Part shown: positions 36,010-45,157 of the stretch, piece after piece
How the letters are laid out: every line of letters begins with the position of its first letter
Position numbering within the stretch: position 1 is the stretch's first letter
Assembly: GCF_014197135.1 (NCBI RefSeq)
Contig: NZ_JACIFA010000003.1
Coordinates: 124,001 to 188,000, forward strand
Direction of reading: 5' to 3'
DNA: 64,000 nt
DNA from: Sphingomonas zeae
GTDB lineage: Bacteria; Pseudomonadota; Alphaproteobacteria; Sphingomonadales; Sphingomonadaceae
Translations under genes and position numbers: made by a program
The notes under the pieces: generated by a model
Databases searched by the model: none
Told to the model about the DNA's origin: nothing
Seen by the model: the letters and a program-made list of their open reading frames with translations, nothing else

Positions 36010-36462
36010 GTGAGGCGACGCGCCTGATCCTGGCGCACGACTGGACCAGCCATCCGCTATGCGGCCCGGGTATCACCCTTGACGTTGATGTACCGGAGGC
36101 CGCGTGTCACGCGCATGTCGACAGCAGCCAGTTCGACACCGCCATCGTGAATATGGCGGTCAACGCCCGCGAGGCGATGGCTGGACAGGGCGATTGACCA
36201 CTCGGGTTTGCCGTGCCCCGGCGCCGTCGAAGTCCGGAGCCGACAAGTTCGACCTCGTCTTTTCCGACGTGATGATGCCGGGCCAGTCGGGGATCGACTT
36301 CGCCCATGACATCAGCGTCGTCTACCCCATCTGAGAATTTCGGTGACGAGCGGCTATAGCCAGGTCATCGCCGATGAGGGTAGCCATGGTTTCTCTCTGC
36401 TGCGTAAGCCATATACCTTGTCGGAACTTGCGCAGCAGATCGATCGGCTTTTCGGTACCTGA
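36010..36462 (+). pseudogene. Remnant of a hybrid histidine kinase/response regulator
   Basis: Three pieces of one gene remain. First, ITLDVDVPE...HVDSSQFDTAIVNMAVNAREAM, the N box of a hybrid kinase's ATPase domain, ends in a stop at 36195-36197. Second, in another frame, FDLVFSDVMMPGQSGIDF is a receiver phosphorylation site. Third, after a one-base shift near 36330, VTSGYSQ...LLRKPYTLSELAQQIDRLF completes the receiver to a TGA at 36460-36462. The N-terminus and the ATPase G boxes are missing. This is a clear decayed gene, probably a relative of the PAS hybrid kinase at 19.6-22.7 kb (which has NLAINARDAM and SKPYTREALA). Confidence 0.8.
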
Positions 36463-36475
36463 TCCGTCTGGACGG

Positions 36476-36748
36476 TCAGTCGAGATCGTTCTCGCTGACG
36501 ACAACCACCGCCTGTTCCATGTCGCGGCCGAGCGCGGACAGGGCCGCGTCCAGAATGTCGTCCGAGTAGCGATCGAACAGGTCGACCGCGTCGCCGTCCG
36601 GCACATCGCCGCTCAGCGCTTCCAGCAGGTCGTACTGAACCGCGAACTGATATTCCTCGCCGTCCAGTTCCCCGACGAATTCGACCTGCCGGTCCGAGAC
36701 ATTGTCCTCGACCGTACCACTTACGACCGTCAGCGTTTCTTCCGCCAT
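36476..36748 (-). CDS. Small acidic DUF1488-like protein
   Basis: 90 residues, ATG after GGAAGGA at good spacing. The acidic sequence (VEFVGELDGEEYQFAVQYDLLEALSG, then DLFDRYSDDILDAALSALGRD) has the strand-strand-helix pattern of the DUF1488 family, proteins of unknown function about 90 residues long. It lies between the kinase pseudogene and the DUF2147 gene, on the minus strand, about 70 bases after the latter. Family assignment is moderate. Confidence 0.6.
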   Translation of the reverse strand: MAEETLTVVSGTVEDNVSDRQVEFVGELDGEEYQFAVQYDLLEALSGDVPDGDAVDLFDRYSDDILDAALSALGRDMEQAVVVVSENDLD

Positions 36749-36815
36749 GGCATTCCTTCCAAGAGTTGCTGCGTCGGGGACGCCGCAAACGACCAGGGGT
36801 TCCCTGGGATCGTGC

Positions 36816-37247
36816 CTATTTAACCCGGTGCCAGCGCTGCTCGCGGCAACCCAGGCGTCCCAGCAGACAACCCTCGCCGACCAGCGTGCGGGCGTCGACC
36901 TGGGTGATAGTACCCTGAACCTCGCGGCCGATATCGGGGACGTAGACGGTGCCCGACCAGCGGCCCGGCTCTTCCTCCTCGAAATCGCTGAACAACTGCG
37001 TACCGACCAGACGGGGCGAGCCGCCACGCGCCGCATCGGCCTTGGCCTGTTCGCTCGCCCAGATGACCGTGCCGCACATCAATTGCGCGTCACGCCCCCG
37101 GCCACATGGCGCGAAGCGAACCTGCACGGTGTTGGACGGGTTGGCCCATGTTCCCGCGGGAACCCGCGCCTCTGCCGCACCAGCGGTCAGTCCGGTGCCG
37201 ATCAACGCCGCCGCAATACCCGCCGTGCGCATGAAACCCTTGCTCAT
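36816..37247 (-). CDS. DUF2147 family exported protein
   Basis: 143 residues from the ATG before a signal peptide (about 1-28, cleavage after AEA). The mature part has GTWANPSNTVQVRFAPCG, then MCGTVIWASEQAKADA, YVPDIGREVQGTI and LGRLGCREQRWHRV, the DUF2147 lipocalin-like pattern with conserved cysteines. It is probably periplasmic. Function is unknown. It may form a two-gene unit with the DUF1488-like gene. Confidence 0.82.
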   Translation of the reverse strand: MSKGFMRTAGIAAALIGTGLTAGAAEARVPAGTWANPSNTVQVRFAPCGRGRDAQLMCGTVIWASEQAKADAARGGSPRLVGTQLFSDFEEEEPGRWSGTVYVPDIGREVQGTITQVDARTLVGEGCLLGRLGCREQRWHRVK

Positions 37248-37311
37248 CTGCCGTCCTATCCGATCAACATCGCTGTCGTTGATTGATGTAGGAAGCCGCG
37301 TTGACGAAAGC

Positions 37312-37341
37312 AAAACGGCCGACGGATTGCCCCGTCGGCCG
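37312..37341 (-). terminator. Rho-independent terminator of the MHS transporter gene
   Basis: On the minus strand, CGGCCGACGG, a six-base loop and CCGTCGGCCG form a perfect 10-bp stem followed by TTTT, about 25 bases after the transporter stop codon. Confidence 0.8.
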
Positions 37342-37367
37342 CTTCGTTCAGACCAGATCCGCGCGGA

Positions 37368-38702
37368 TTACGACGCGCGCTTGGCGAGTTCCTTGTTGAT
37401 GCCGAGTGCCGCGAGCGTGCAGACCGCGCCCGACAGCAAATAGACGCCGACCGACAGCAGACCGAAATTGCTCGACAGAAGCAGCGCCGCCAGGGGGGCA
37501 AAGCCCGCGCCGATCAGCCAGGCGAGGTCCGACGTGATCGCCGCACCGGTATAGCGGCGCAGCGGCGAGAAGCCCGAGTTGATGATACCCGAGGACTGAC
37601 CGAAACCGAGGCCCAACAGCAGGAAGCCGAGCACGATGTAGATCGTCTCGCCCGTGCCACCCTGATCGAGCAGCTGCGGCGCAAATCCGGCATAGGCAGC
37701 GATCGCGGCGGCCGAGGCGCCCAACAGCGTGCGACGGCCGACGCGATCGGCAATCTTGCCCGAAGCGAGGATCGCGAACACGCCGACGATGCTGCCGATG
37801 ATTTCGATCATCATAAAGTCTTGCGGACGTTCACGGTTGAACAGAACGACCCAGGACAGCGGGAACACCGTCACGATATGGAACATCGCGAAGCTGGCAA
37901 GCGGGGCGAAGGCGCCGAGCAGCACCGTGCGACCCTCGTTGCTCAGCGTCTCGCCGACCGGTGCTGGCTGAAGCTCCCGGGTCTCGAACAGACGCTGAAA
38001 TTCCGGCGTCGCGACGATGCGAAGACGGGCAAATAGCGCCACGACGTTGATCGCGAACGCCACGAAGAACGGGTAACGCCAGCCCCAATCGAGGAAATCG
38101 GCGGTGCTCAGCGTCGTCAGGAAGAAGGCGAACAGGCCGTTGGCGACCAGCAGGCCCAGCGGCGCACCGAGCTGCGGAATCATCGCATACCAGCCGCGAC
38201 GGCGCTCCGGCGCGTTCAGCGACAGCAATGACGGCAGCCCGTCCCAGGCCCCGCCCAGCGCCAGGCCCTGCATGATCCGGAAGATGCCGAGCAGCACGGC
38301 GGCCGAATGCCCGATCTGCGCATAGCCCGGCAGGAAGGCGATCGCCATGGTCGATCCGCCCAGCAGGAACAGCGCGATGGTCAGCTTGACGCCGCGCCCG
38401 AGATGGCGGTCGACCGCCATGAAGATGAAGGTGCCGATCGGCCGTGCAATGAACGCCAGCGAGAACAGCGCGAACGAATAGAGCGTGCCGGTCAGCGCAT
38501 CGACATAGGGGAAGATTAACGACGGGAACACCAGCACGGAGGCAATGGCGTAGACGAAGAAGTCGAAGAACTCCGAGGTGCGCCCGATGATGACGCCGAT
38601 GGCGATATCGCCCGGCGCGACATGGTGCGGATCGCGGGCATTGACCAGGCGCGCGTCCCGCTCAAGGGGCGTCGAGGTCGATGCGGTTAACTCTGCGCTC
38701 AT
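37368..38702 (-). CDS. MFS transporter, metabolite:H+ symporter (MHS) type
   Basis: 444 residues with twelve predicted membrane helices. The N-terminal GRTSEFFDFFVYAIA, the loop RPIGTFIFMAVDRHLGR and LALGGAWDG are characteristic of the MHS/proline-betaine family of the major facilitator superfamily. It is an inner-membrane H+-coupled importer of a small organic acid or osmolyte; substrate unknown. The start at 38702 precedes a hydrophilic N-terminal leader. It is divergent from cyoA, and a perfect palindrome lies between them. A paralogue is encoded at 60115-61389. Confidence 0.9.
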   Translation of the reverse strand: MSAELTASTSTPLERDARLVNARDPHHVAPGDIAIGVIIGRTSEFFDFFVYAIASVLVFPSLIFPYVDALTGTLYSFALFSLAFIARPIGTFIFMAVDRHLGRGVKLTIALFLLGGSTMAIAFLPGYAQIGHSAAVLLGIFRIMQGLALGGAWDGLPSLLSLNAPERRRGWYAMIPQLGAPLGLLVANGLFAFFLTTLSTADFLDWGWRYPFFVAFAINVVALFARLRIVATPEFQRLFETRELQPAPVGETLSNEGRTVLLGAFAPLASFAMFHIVTVFPLSWVVLFNRERPQDFMMIEIIGSIVGVFAILASGKIADRVGRRTLLGASAAAIAAYAGFAPQLLDQGGTGETIYIVLGFLLLGLGFGQSSGIINSGFSPLRRYTGAAITSDLAWLIGAGFAPLAALLLSSNFGLLSVGVYLLSGAVCTLAALGINKELAKRAS

Positions 38703-38817
38703 CGGCTGCCAGTCCTGACTTCTTGCTATTCCCATTCGGCGTTCCGAGCGCGGTGCAAAAGGACCGCGCAAGCCCGCCATTCTGCTGCGCCTATGCGCCT
38801 TTCGTCGGCCTGCGGGG

Positions 38818-38836
38818 ATTGGACAAACTGTCCAAT
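38818..38836. promoter_or_regulatory. Perfect 19-bp palindrome, candidate operator
   Basis: ATTGGACAAACTGTCCAAT consists of two 8-base arms around AAC. It is 38 bases upstream of the cyoA start and 115 bases upstream of the divergent transporter start, so a dimeric regulator bound here could control cyo. I cannot match it confidently to a known factor. Confidence 0.6.
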
Positions 38837-38874
38837 GTGCGCACGTGCAGCAAAGGCGTAGCGGCGCACACCAT

Positions 38875-40086
38875 ATGCCTCACTCGTCGAGCCTTGCGCG
38901 CCTGCGCCCTCTTCGCTGGGCCGCCTTGCCCCTCCTGGCCATGCTGGGGGGATGCGACGCGGTCGTGCTCAACCCTGCCGGTGACGTTGCCGTGCAGCAA
39001 CGCGATCTGGTGCTAATCGCGACGGCCCTGATGCTGCTCATCATCATTCCGGTGATGGCGCTGACGGTGCTGTTCGCGTGGCGCTATCGCAAGAGCAACA
39101 CGAATGCCGAATATGATCCGGAGTTCGACCATTCCACGATGCTGGAGCTGGTGATCTGGTCGGCCCCGTTGCTCATCATCATCTGCCTGGGCGCGGTGAC
39201 GTGGACCAGCACCCATCTGCTCGACCCGTATCGCCCGATCGAGCGTACCGCGCCGGGTCAGCCGGTCGCGGCGGGCGTCAAGCCGCTTGAGGTTCAGGTC
39301 GTCGCGCTCGACTGGAAATGGCTGTTCATCTATCCCGAACAGGGGATCGCCACGGTCAACGAGCTGGCGCTGCCGGTCGATCGTCCGGTCGAGTTCCGCT
39401 TGACCGGTACCTCGGTGATGAACGCCTTCTACATCCCGGCCATGGCGGGCATGATCTACACGATGCCCGGCATGGAGACGAAGCTGCACGCGGTCCTGAA
39501 CCGCGAGGGCACGTTCAAGGGGCTGTCGTCGCATTACAGCGGCGCGGGCTTCTCGGGCATGCACTTCCCCGTCTTTGCGCTCCAGCAGAACGGCTTCGAC
39601 CAGTGGGTCGAGAAGGTCCGGACGTCACAGGCCGGGCAGGGCAAGGGGCGGGGTCAGCTGACCCGCGCCGCCTTCCTGACGGTCGAGAAGCCGAGCGAGT
39701 ATGTCCCCGCGATGTACTATAACGGCGTCCAGGGTGGCCTGTTCGATCGCGTCGTCAACCGCTGCGTTGCGGAGAACACGCCCTGCATGTCCGACGTGAT
39801 GATGCACGACCGGAGGACCGGTGGCGGCGACCCGCACAAAATGAAGGTCGGCGAGGGCAATCCGCCCGTCAACAACACCGGCCCGATGCACGGGGAACGG
39901 ACCAAGGGCGCGCTTGAGAAGTCGCCGGAGGAATTCCAGACGTCGCCGCACCAGAGCAAGGAACCTCTGCCGTCGAACGGTGCGCAGGAGCCCGGCGACA
40001 TCAAGAACCGTCGCATGTCCTTCCTTTCCATCCCGCAGACCCCCGGCCCGCAGACCCTTGGTCATGCCGGTGCGGGTCGCGGCTGA
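38875..40086 (+). CDS. cyoA: Cytochrome bo3 ubiquinol oxidase subunit II
   Basis: 403 residues from the ATG nearest the signal peptide; a GTG ten codons upstream is possible. It is a lipoprotein with lipobox LGGC. Two membrane helices (about 42-65 and 85-105) are followed by a cupredoxin domain with [14 protein letters not shown] and the quinol-oxidase segment [16 protein letters not shown]. CuA cysteines are absent, as expected for a quinol oxidase. A COX_ARM segment ([19 protein letters not shown]) follows. The last 85 or so residues are an extra hydrophilic Pro/Gly/Lys-rich tail missing from E. coli CyoA (about 315 residues). First gene of cyoABCD-surf1-regBA. Confidence 0.95.
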   Translation: MPHSSSLARLRPLRWAALPLLAMLGGCDAVVLNPAGDVAVQQRDLVLIATALMLLIIIPVMALTVLFAWRYRKSNTNAEYDPEFDHSTMLELVIWSAPLLIIICLGAVTWTSTHLLDPYRPIERTAPGQPVAAGVKPLEVQVVALDWKWLFIYPEQGIATVNELALPVDRPVEFRLTGTSVMNAFYIPAMAGMIYTMPGMETKLHAVLNREGTFKGLSSHYSGAGFSGMHFPVFALQQNGFDQWVEKVRTSQAGQGKGRGQLTRAAFLTVEKPSEYVPAMYYNGVQGGLFDRVVNRCVAENTPCMSDVMMHDRRTGGGDPHKMKVGEGNPPVNNTGPMHGERTKGALEKSPEEFQTSPHQSKEPLPSNGAQEPGDIKNRRMSFLSIPQTPGPQTLGHAGAGRG

Positions 40087-40097
40087 GGCACGCCATC

Positions 40098-42092
40098 ATG
40101 GACAACATCATAAAGACCATCTTCGGACGACTATCGATCGAGTCGCTACCGATCCACGAGCCGATCGTCGTCGGCACCTTCCTGGGTGTCGCGGTTGGCG
40201 GCATCGCGGTGCTGGCGCTCATCACCAAGTTCAAGCTGTGGGGCTATCTCTGGAAGGAGTGGTTCACGACGGTCGATCACAAGCGCATCGGGATCATGTA
40301 CATGATCCTGGGCATCGTGATGCTGCTGCGCGGCTTTGCCGACGCGCTGATGATGCGCGGGCAGCAGGCGATCGCGTTCGGTGACAATCAGGGCTTCCTG
40401 AATTCGCATCACTACGACCAGGTCTTCACCGCCCACGGCGTCATCATGATCTTCTTCGTGGCGATGCCGATCATCACCGGCCTGATGAACTATGTCGTCC
40501 CGCTCCAGATCGGCGCGCGCGACGTGTCCTTCCCGTATCTCAATAATTTGAGCTTCTGGATGACCGCGGGCGGCGTGGTGCTGGTGATGGCGTCGCTGTT
40601 CATCGGCGAATTCGCCCGCACCGGCTGGCTGGCCTTCCCGCCGCTGTCGGAGCTCGACTTCAGTCCCGATGTCGGGGTCGACTATTATATTTGGGCATTG
40701 CAGGTGGCGGGTGTCGGTACGACCCTGTCGGGCATCAACCTGATCGCGACCATCATCAAGATGCGCGCGCCGGGCATGACCATGATGAAGCTCCCGGTGT
40801 TCTGCTGGACCTCGCTGTGCGCGAACGTCCTGATCGTCGCCAGCTTCCCTGTGCTGACCGCCACGCTCGTGCTGCTGTCGCTCGATCGCTATGTCGGCAC
40901 AAACTTCTTCACGAACAATCTCGGCGGCAACCCGATGATGTACGTGAACCTGATCTGGATCTGGGGTCACCCGGAGGTGTACATCCTGATCCTGCCGCTG
41001 TTCGGCGTGTTCTCCGAAGTCACCTCGACCTTCTCGGGCAAGCGGCTGTTCGGCTATACCTCGATGGTCTACGCCACGATCGTCATCACGATCCTGTCGT
41101 ACCTGGTGTGGCTGCACCACTTCTTCACCATGGGTTCGGGTGCCAGCGTCAACTCGTTCTTCGGTATCACCACCATGGTGATCTCGATCCCGACGGGGGC
41201 GAAGATCTTCAACTGGCTGTTCACCATGTACAAGGGGCGCATCCGGTTCGAGCTGCCGATGATGTGGACCATCGCGTTCATGCTGACCTTCACCATCGGT
41301 GGCATGACCGGCGTCCTGCTGGCCGTTCCGCCCGCCGACTTCGTGCTGCACAACTCGCTGTTCCTGATCGCGCACTTCCACAACGTGATCATCGGCGGCG
41401 TGCTGTTCGGTGCCTTCGCCGCGATCAACTATTGGTGGCCCAAGGCCTTCGGGTTCAAGCTCAACCAGTTCTGGGGCAAGGTGTCGTTCTGGCTGTGGGT
41501 CGTCGGCTTCTGGGTCGCCTTCACGCCGCTGTACGTGATGGGCCTGATGGGCGTGACGCGTCGCCTCCATCACTTTGACGATCCGTCGCTCCAGATTTGG
41601 TTCGTCATCGCCGCGTTCGGTGCGCTGATGATCGCCGGCGGCATTGGCGCCTTCCTGGTCCAGATCGGCGTGTCGATCTGGAAGAAGGAAGAGCTGCGCG
41701 ACGTGACGGGCGATCCCTGGAACGGCCGCACGCTGGAATGGGCGACGTCGTCGCCGCCGCCGGATTACAACTTCGCGTTTACGCCCGTCATCCATGAACT
41801 GGATGCCTGGTACGACATGAAGGACAAGAAGGCGCAGGCGCCGACCGAGGGGTATCGCGCCATCCACATGCCCAAGAATACGGGCACCGGCGTCATCATC
41901 GCCGGTCTGTCGACCGCCTTCGGCTTCGGCATGATCTGGTACATGTGGTGGCTGGCCGCCATCGCGCTGATCGGTGTCGTCGTCGTCGCCATCTGGCACA
42001 CGTTCAACTATGACCGCGATTTCTACATTCCCGTGGAAGAAGTCGTGGCAACGGAAAGCGAGCGGCGTCGCCTGCTCGGTCAGGGGGCCTGA
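40098..42092 (+). CDS. cyoB: Cytochrome bo3 ubiquinol oxidase subunit I
   Basis: 664 residues, as in E. coli CyoB (663). It is a heme-copper oxidase core with about fifteen membrane helices. [18 protein letters not shown] carries a low-spin heme ligand, [14 protein letters not shown] holds the CuB histidine cross-linked to tyrosine, LHHFFTMG carries two further CuB histidines, and [10 protein letters not shown] the high-spin heme ligand. It reduces oxygen to water with electrons from ubiquinol and pumps protons across the inner membrane. It starts 11 bases after cyoA. Confidence 0.98.
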   Translation: MDNIIKTIFGRLSIESLPIHEPIVVGTFLGVAVGGIAVLALITKFKLWGYLWKEWFTTVDHKRIGIMYMILGIVMLLRGFADALMMRGQQAIAFGDNQGFLNSHHYDQVFTAHGVIMIFFVAMPIITGLMNYVVPLQIGARDVSFPYLNNLSFWMTAGGVVLVMASLFIGEFARTGWLAFPPLSELDFSPDVGVDYYIWALQVAGVGTTLSGINLIATIIKMRAPGMTMMKLPVFCWTSLCANVLIVASFPVLTATLVLLSLDRYVGTNFFTNNLGGNPMMYVNLIWIWGHPEVYILILPLFGVFSEVTSTFSGKRLFGYTSMVYATIVITILSYLVWLHHFFTMGSGASVNSFFGITTMVISIPTGAKIFNWLFTMYKGRIRFELPMMWTIAFMLTFTIGGMTGVLLAVPPADFVLHNSLFLIAHFHNVIIGGVLFGAFAAINYWWPKAFGFKLNQFWGKVSFWLWVVGFWVAFTPLYVMGLMGVTRRLHHFDDPSLQIWFVIAAFGALMIAGGIGAFLVQIGVSIWKKEELRDVTGDPWNGRTLEWATSSPPPDYNFAFTPVIHELDAWYDMKDKKAQAPTEGYRAIHMPKNTGTGVIIAGLSTAFGFGMIWYMWWLAAIALIGVVVVAIWHTFNYDRDFYIPVEEVVATESERRRLLGQGA

Positions 42093-42095
42093 TCC

Positions 42096-42734
42096 ATGTC
42101 GACCGACGTTCTGAGCGCCGATCCGGCCAAGAACCCGACCTATTATCTGGTCGAGGACGAGGATCATCATCACGAATCCGGTGGCTCGACCGCCATCGGC
42201 TTCTGGATGTACCTGATGAGCGACTGTCTCATCTTCGCCATCCTGTTCGCCACCTATGGCGTGCTGGGCACCAGCTATGCGGGCGGCCCGACCCCTCGGG
42301 AGATTTTCGAGCTTCCGCTGGTCGCGCTCAACACCTCGATGCTGCTGCTGTCGTCGATCACCTATGGCTTTGCCATGATCGCGATGGAGAAGAACCAGAA
42401 GTCGAGCACGTTGATCTGGCTGGGTATCACCGGGCTGTTCGGTCTCGCCTTCCTGTCGATCGAACTCTACGAATTCGCCAACCTCATCCATGAGGGCGCG
42501 GGACCGCAGCGTTCGGCCTTCCTGTCGTCCTTCTTCACGCTCGTCGGCACGCACGGGCTGCACGTCACCTTCGGCTCAATCTGGCTGGTCACGCTGATGG
42601 TGCAGGTCGGTCGCTTCGGCCTGATCGAAGCGAACAAGCGCCGCCTGATGTGCCTGTCGATGTTCTGGCACTTCCTGGACGTCGTCTGGATCGGCGTCTT
42701 CACCTTTGTCTATCTGCTCGGAGTTCTCCGGTGA
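42096..42734 (+). CDS. cyoC: Cytochrome bo3 ubiquinol oxidase subunit III
   Basis: 212 residues, five membrane helices. Family features include [20 protein letters not shown], the conserved Glu region [15 protein letters not shown], and the C-terminal [25 protein letters not shown]. It stabilises subunit I and its proton-uptake path. It begins three bases after cyoB and overlaps the cyoD start (GTGA). Confidence 0.97.
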   Translation: MSTDVLSADPAKNPTYYLVEDEDHHHESGGSTAIGFWMYLMSDCLIFAILFATYGVLGTSYAGGPTPREIFELPLVALNTSMLLLSSITYGFAMIAMEKNQKSSTLIWLGITGLFGLAFLSIELYEFANLIHEGAGPQRSAFLSSFFTLVGTHGLHVTFGSIWLVTLMVQVGRFGLIEANKRRLMCLSMFWHFLDVVWIGVFTFVYLLGVLR

Positions 42735-43138
42735 GCGCGCATCATCCCCACGGTCATGGCGACCACGCCAATCTGGACCATGATCTCCATTCGCATGGCG
42801 ATACCCATGGGCATGGTTCGCTCAAGGGCTACATGATCGGCTTCGTGCTGTCGGTGATCCTGACGGCCATTCCGTTCTGGGCGGTCATGACCGGCGCGCT
42901 GGGCGATACCCAGACGACCGCGCTGGTCATCATGGGCCTGGCCTTTGTCCAGATCGTCGTCCACATGATCTACTTCCTCCACATGAACACCAAGTCGGAG
43001 GGTGGCTGGACGATGATGGCTTTGGTCTTTACCGCGGTGCTGGTTCTCATCACGCTGAGCGGATCGATCTGGGTCATGTATCACATGAACACCAACATGA
43101 TGCCGGACATGGCCGCCCAGATGGGCGGCGGCATGTAA
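42731..43138 (+). CDS. cyoD: Cytochrome bo3 ubiquinol oxidase subunit IV
   Basis: 135 residues from a GTG overlapping the cyoC stop. A His-rich hydrophilic N-terminus (eleven His in about 30 residues) precedes three membrane helices with [19 protein letters not shown] and VHMIYFLHM, typical CyoD. The His-rich leader could bind copper or another metal, which is inference; the C-terminus is Met-rich ([17 protein letters not shown]). It overlaps the SURF1 start (TAATG). Confidence 0.95.
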   Translation: MSAHHPHGHGDHANLDHDLHSHGDTHGHGSLKGYMIGFVLSVILTAIPFWAVMTGALGDTQTTALVIMGLAFVQIVVHMIYFLHMNTKSEGGWTMMALVFTAVLVLITLSGSIWVMYHMNTNMMPDMAAQMGGGM

Positions 43139-43848
43139 TGGCCGATGTCGGCGTGAGCGGCGGGCGGCCCGGCCGTTCGCCACTGACGCTGGCAATCCTG
43201 ACCGCGATCGGCGTGGCGCTGATCGCGGTCTTCCTTTCGCTCGGTGTCTGGCAGTTGCAGCGCCGTGTCTGGAAGTTGCACCTGATCGCGACGGTGGAAG
43301 CGCGGCTCAAGGCGCCGCCCATCTCGGCACCCTCGGTAGCCAGCGCCGCTGACGCCTATACCCGCGTGACGGCGGAGGGGCGTTTTCGCAACGACCGCGA
43401 AACCTATGTACAGGCCGTGACCGAACGCGGGCCGGGCTTCTGGGTGCTGACGCCACTGATCACCACCCGCTTCACGGTGCTCGTCAATCGTGGTTTCGTG
43501 CCCGCCGAGAAGCGCGCGGATCATAATCGACCTGCCGGTCCCGTTCGCGTTACCGGACTGATCCGGGTGACGGAGCCGGGCGGCGCCTTCCTCCGATCGA
43601 ACGATCCCGTCGCCGACCGCTGGTATTCGCGCGATGTCGCCGCGATCGCCGGGGTCAAGCGGCTCGGGCCGGTCGCGCCCTATTTCATCGATGCCGATGC
43701 CACGCCCAATCCCGGTGGCTATCCAGTCGGCGGATTGACCGTCGTGGCGTTCCGTAACAGCCATCTGTCTTATGCGCTCACCTGGTTCGCGCTCGCGATC
43801 CTGACGCTGATGGGTATGGTCATCCTCTGGCGGCGAGGCCGGGAGTGA
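43138..43848 (+). CDS. SURF1 family oxidase assembly protein
   Basis: 236 residues with the two-helix SURF1 topology. An N-terminal membrane helix leads into LGVWQLQRRVWKLHLI, the family signature, then a periplasmic domain, and a C-terminal helix (HLSYALTWFALAILTLMGMVIL). SURF1 proteins help insert heme into the oxidase core. Their presence in cyo operons is known in some alphaproteobacteria. Coupled at both ends: TAATG with cyoD and GTGA with the kinase gene. No heme O synthase (cyoE) gene follows. Confidence 0.93.
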   Translation: MADVGVSGGRPGRSPLTLAILTAIGVALIAVFLSLGVWQLQRRVWKLHLIATVEARLKAPPISAPSVASAADAYTRVTAEGRFRNDRETYVQAVTERGPGFWVLTPLITTRFTVLVNRGFVPAEKRADHNRPAGPVRVTGLIRVTEPGGAFLRSNDPVADRWYSRDVAAIAGVKRLGPVAPYFIDADATPNPGGYPVGGLTVVAFRNSHLSYALTWFALAILTLMGMVILWRRGRE

Positions 43849-45155
43849 CGCCGGGCGATCCGCCCTTTCTGCCCTTCACCATGCGCCCGCGAGAATCTGG
43901 CGCGGCTGCGGGCACCGCCAATATGCGCCAGCTCATCCATCTGCGCTGGCTGGCGGTAGCGGGGCAGTTGGTGACGATCCTGTTCGTCAACCGGGTCATG
44001 GGGGTGGAATTGCCAGTCCCTGCGATGTTGGGCGTGCTGGCGATGGCGGCCGCGCTTAATCTGCTCAGCCATTTCCGGCTGCGTTTCCACCGGATCACCA
44101 ATACCGAATTGCTGTTCGCGCTGATGTTCGATGTCGGCACGCTGACGCTCCAGCTGTTTCTGGCGGGCGGGGCGACCAATCCGTTCATCTCGCTGTATCT
44201 GATCCAGGTCGTGCTGGGCGCGGTCCTGCTGGAAACTTGGTCGGCCTGGGCGCTGGCGGGGATTACCGGGCTATGTTTTGGATTGCTGTCGCTCCACCAT
44301 CGGCCGCTTGCCTTTCCGCCATGGCTGTTCGGAGACATTGCCGGGCTGCATACTCTGGGCAACTGGCTGGGCTTCGCGTTGGTCGCGGGGCTGCTCATCC
44401 TGTTCGTCACCCGGATTAGCCGCAATATGCGTCAGAGCGCGGCGCGGCTGGCGGACCTGCGCCAGCAAGCGTCGGAGGAGGAGCATATCGTTCGCATGGG
44501 CCTGCTTGCGTCCGGCGCTGCGCATGAACTGGGCACGCCCCTCGCCAGCCTGTCGGTGATCCTGAGCGACTGGCGTCGCGTTCCAAAGCTGCGTGATGAT
44601 GCCGAACTGATGGGTGAGATCGCCGAGATGCAGGCGGAGGTTCAACGCTGCAAGGCGATTGTTACCCGCATCCTGCAGTCGGCGGGCGAGCCGCGCGGAG
44701 AGGCCGCGGAGCTATCCGAGGTGGGCCGTTTCATCGACGCCATCGTCGAGGAATGGCAAGGCAGCCATGGTCAGGTCCGGCTCGATTATCAGCGCACCGA
44801 TGACGATGCCGCGATCGTATCGGACCCCGCGATCAAGCAGGCGGTATGGAATGTGCTGGACAACGCGGCCGAAGCGTCGCCACATTGGGTGGGCCTTACG
44901 GTCACGCGCGAAGGTGGCGCGGTGGCAGTGCGCGTAACCGATCGCGGCCCGGGCTTTACCTCGACGACCTTGTCGCAGGTCGGGCGCCCACAACGGTCGA
45001 CCAAGGGCGAGGGCCACGGAGTCGGCCTGTTTCTGGTGTCCAGTGTGGTGCGCAAGCTCGGCGGCCGGGTCGAGGCGGCGAATCGGGCGGAGGGTGGCGC
45101 AGTCGTCACGCTTACCCTACCCTTGAGCATGATCGGCGTATCGGATCGGGAGTAA
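43845..45155 (+). CDS. regB: Redox-sensing histidine kinase, RegB/PrrB/ActS type
   Basis: 436 residues from a GTG overlapping the SURF1 stop. Six membrane helices precede the kinase core. GGATNPF (108-114) matches the GGxxNPF quinone-binding motif of RegB. The H box ASGAAHELGTPLASL (His227) is of RegB type, and Cys269 in QRCKAI corresponds to the redox-active cysteine. The ATPase has NVLDNAAEASP, DRGPGF and GHGVGLFL. It should report the quinone-pool state to the RegA-type regulator next door. Location in the oxidase operon suggests feedback between oxidase supply and redox signal. Confidence 0.93.
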   Translation: MTPGDPPFLPFTMRPRESGAAAGTANMRQLIHLRWLAVAGQLVTILFVNRVMGVELPVPAMLGVLAMAAALNLLSHFRLRFHRITNTELLFALMFDVGTLTLQLFLAGGATNPFISLYLIQVVLGAVLLETWSAWALAGITGLCFGLLSLHHRPLAFPPWLFGDIAGLHTLGNWLGFALVAGLLILFVTRISRNMRQSAARLADLRQQASEEEHIVRMGLLASGAAHELGTPLASLSVILSDWRRVPKLRDDAELMGEIAEMQAEVQRCKAIVTRILQSAGEPRGEAAELSEVGRFIDAIVEEWQGSHGQVRLDYQRTDDDAAIVSDPAIKQAVWNVLDNAAEASPHWVGLTVTREGGAVAVRVTDRGPGFTSTTLSQVGRPQRSTKGEGHGVGLFLVSSVVRKLGGRVEAANRAEGGAVVTLTLPLSMIGVSDRE

Positions 45156-45157
45156 AG

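Noticed and set aside
40146..42563. 805-codon open frame on the minus strand
   Set aside because: It lies antisense to cyoB and cyoC, which have complete catalytic motifs; the His/Arg/Asp-rich translation is the usual artefact of GC-rich coding DNA.
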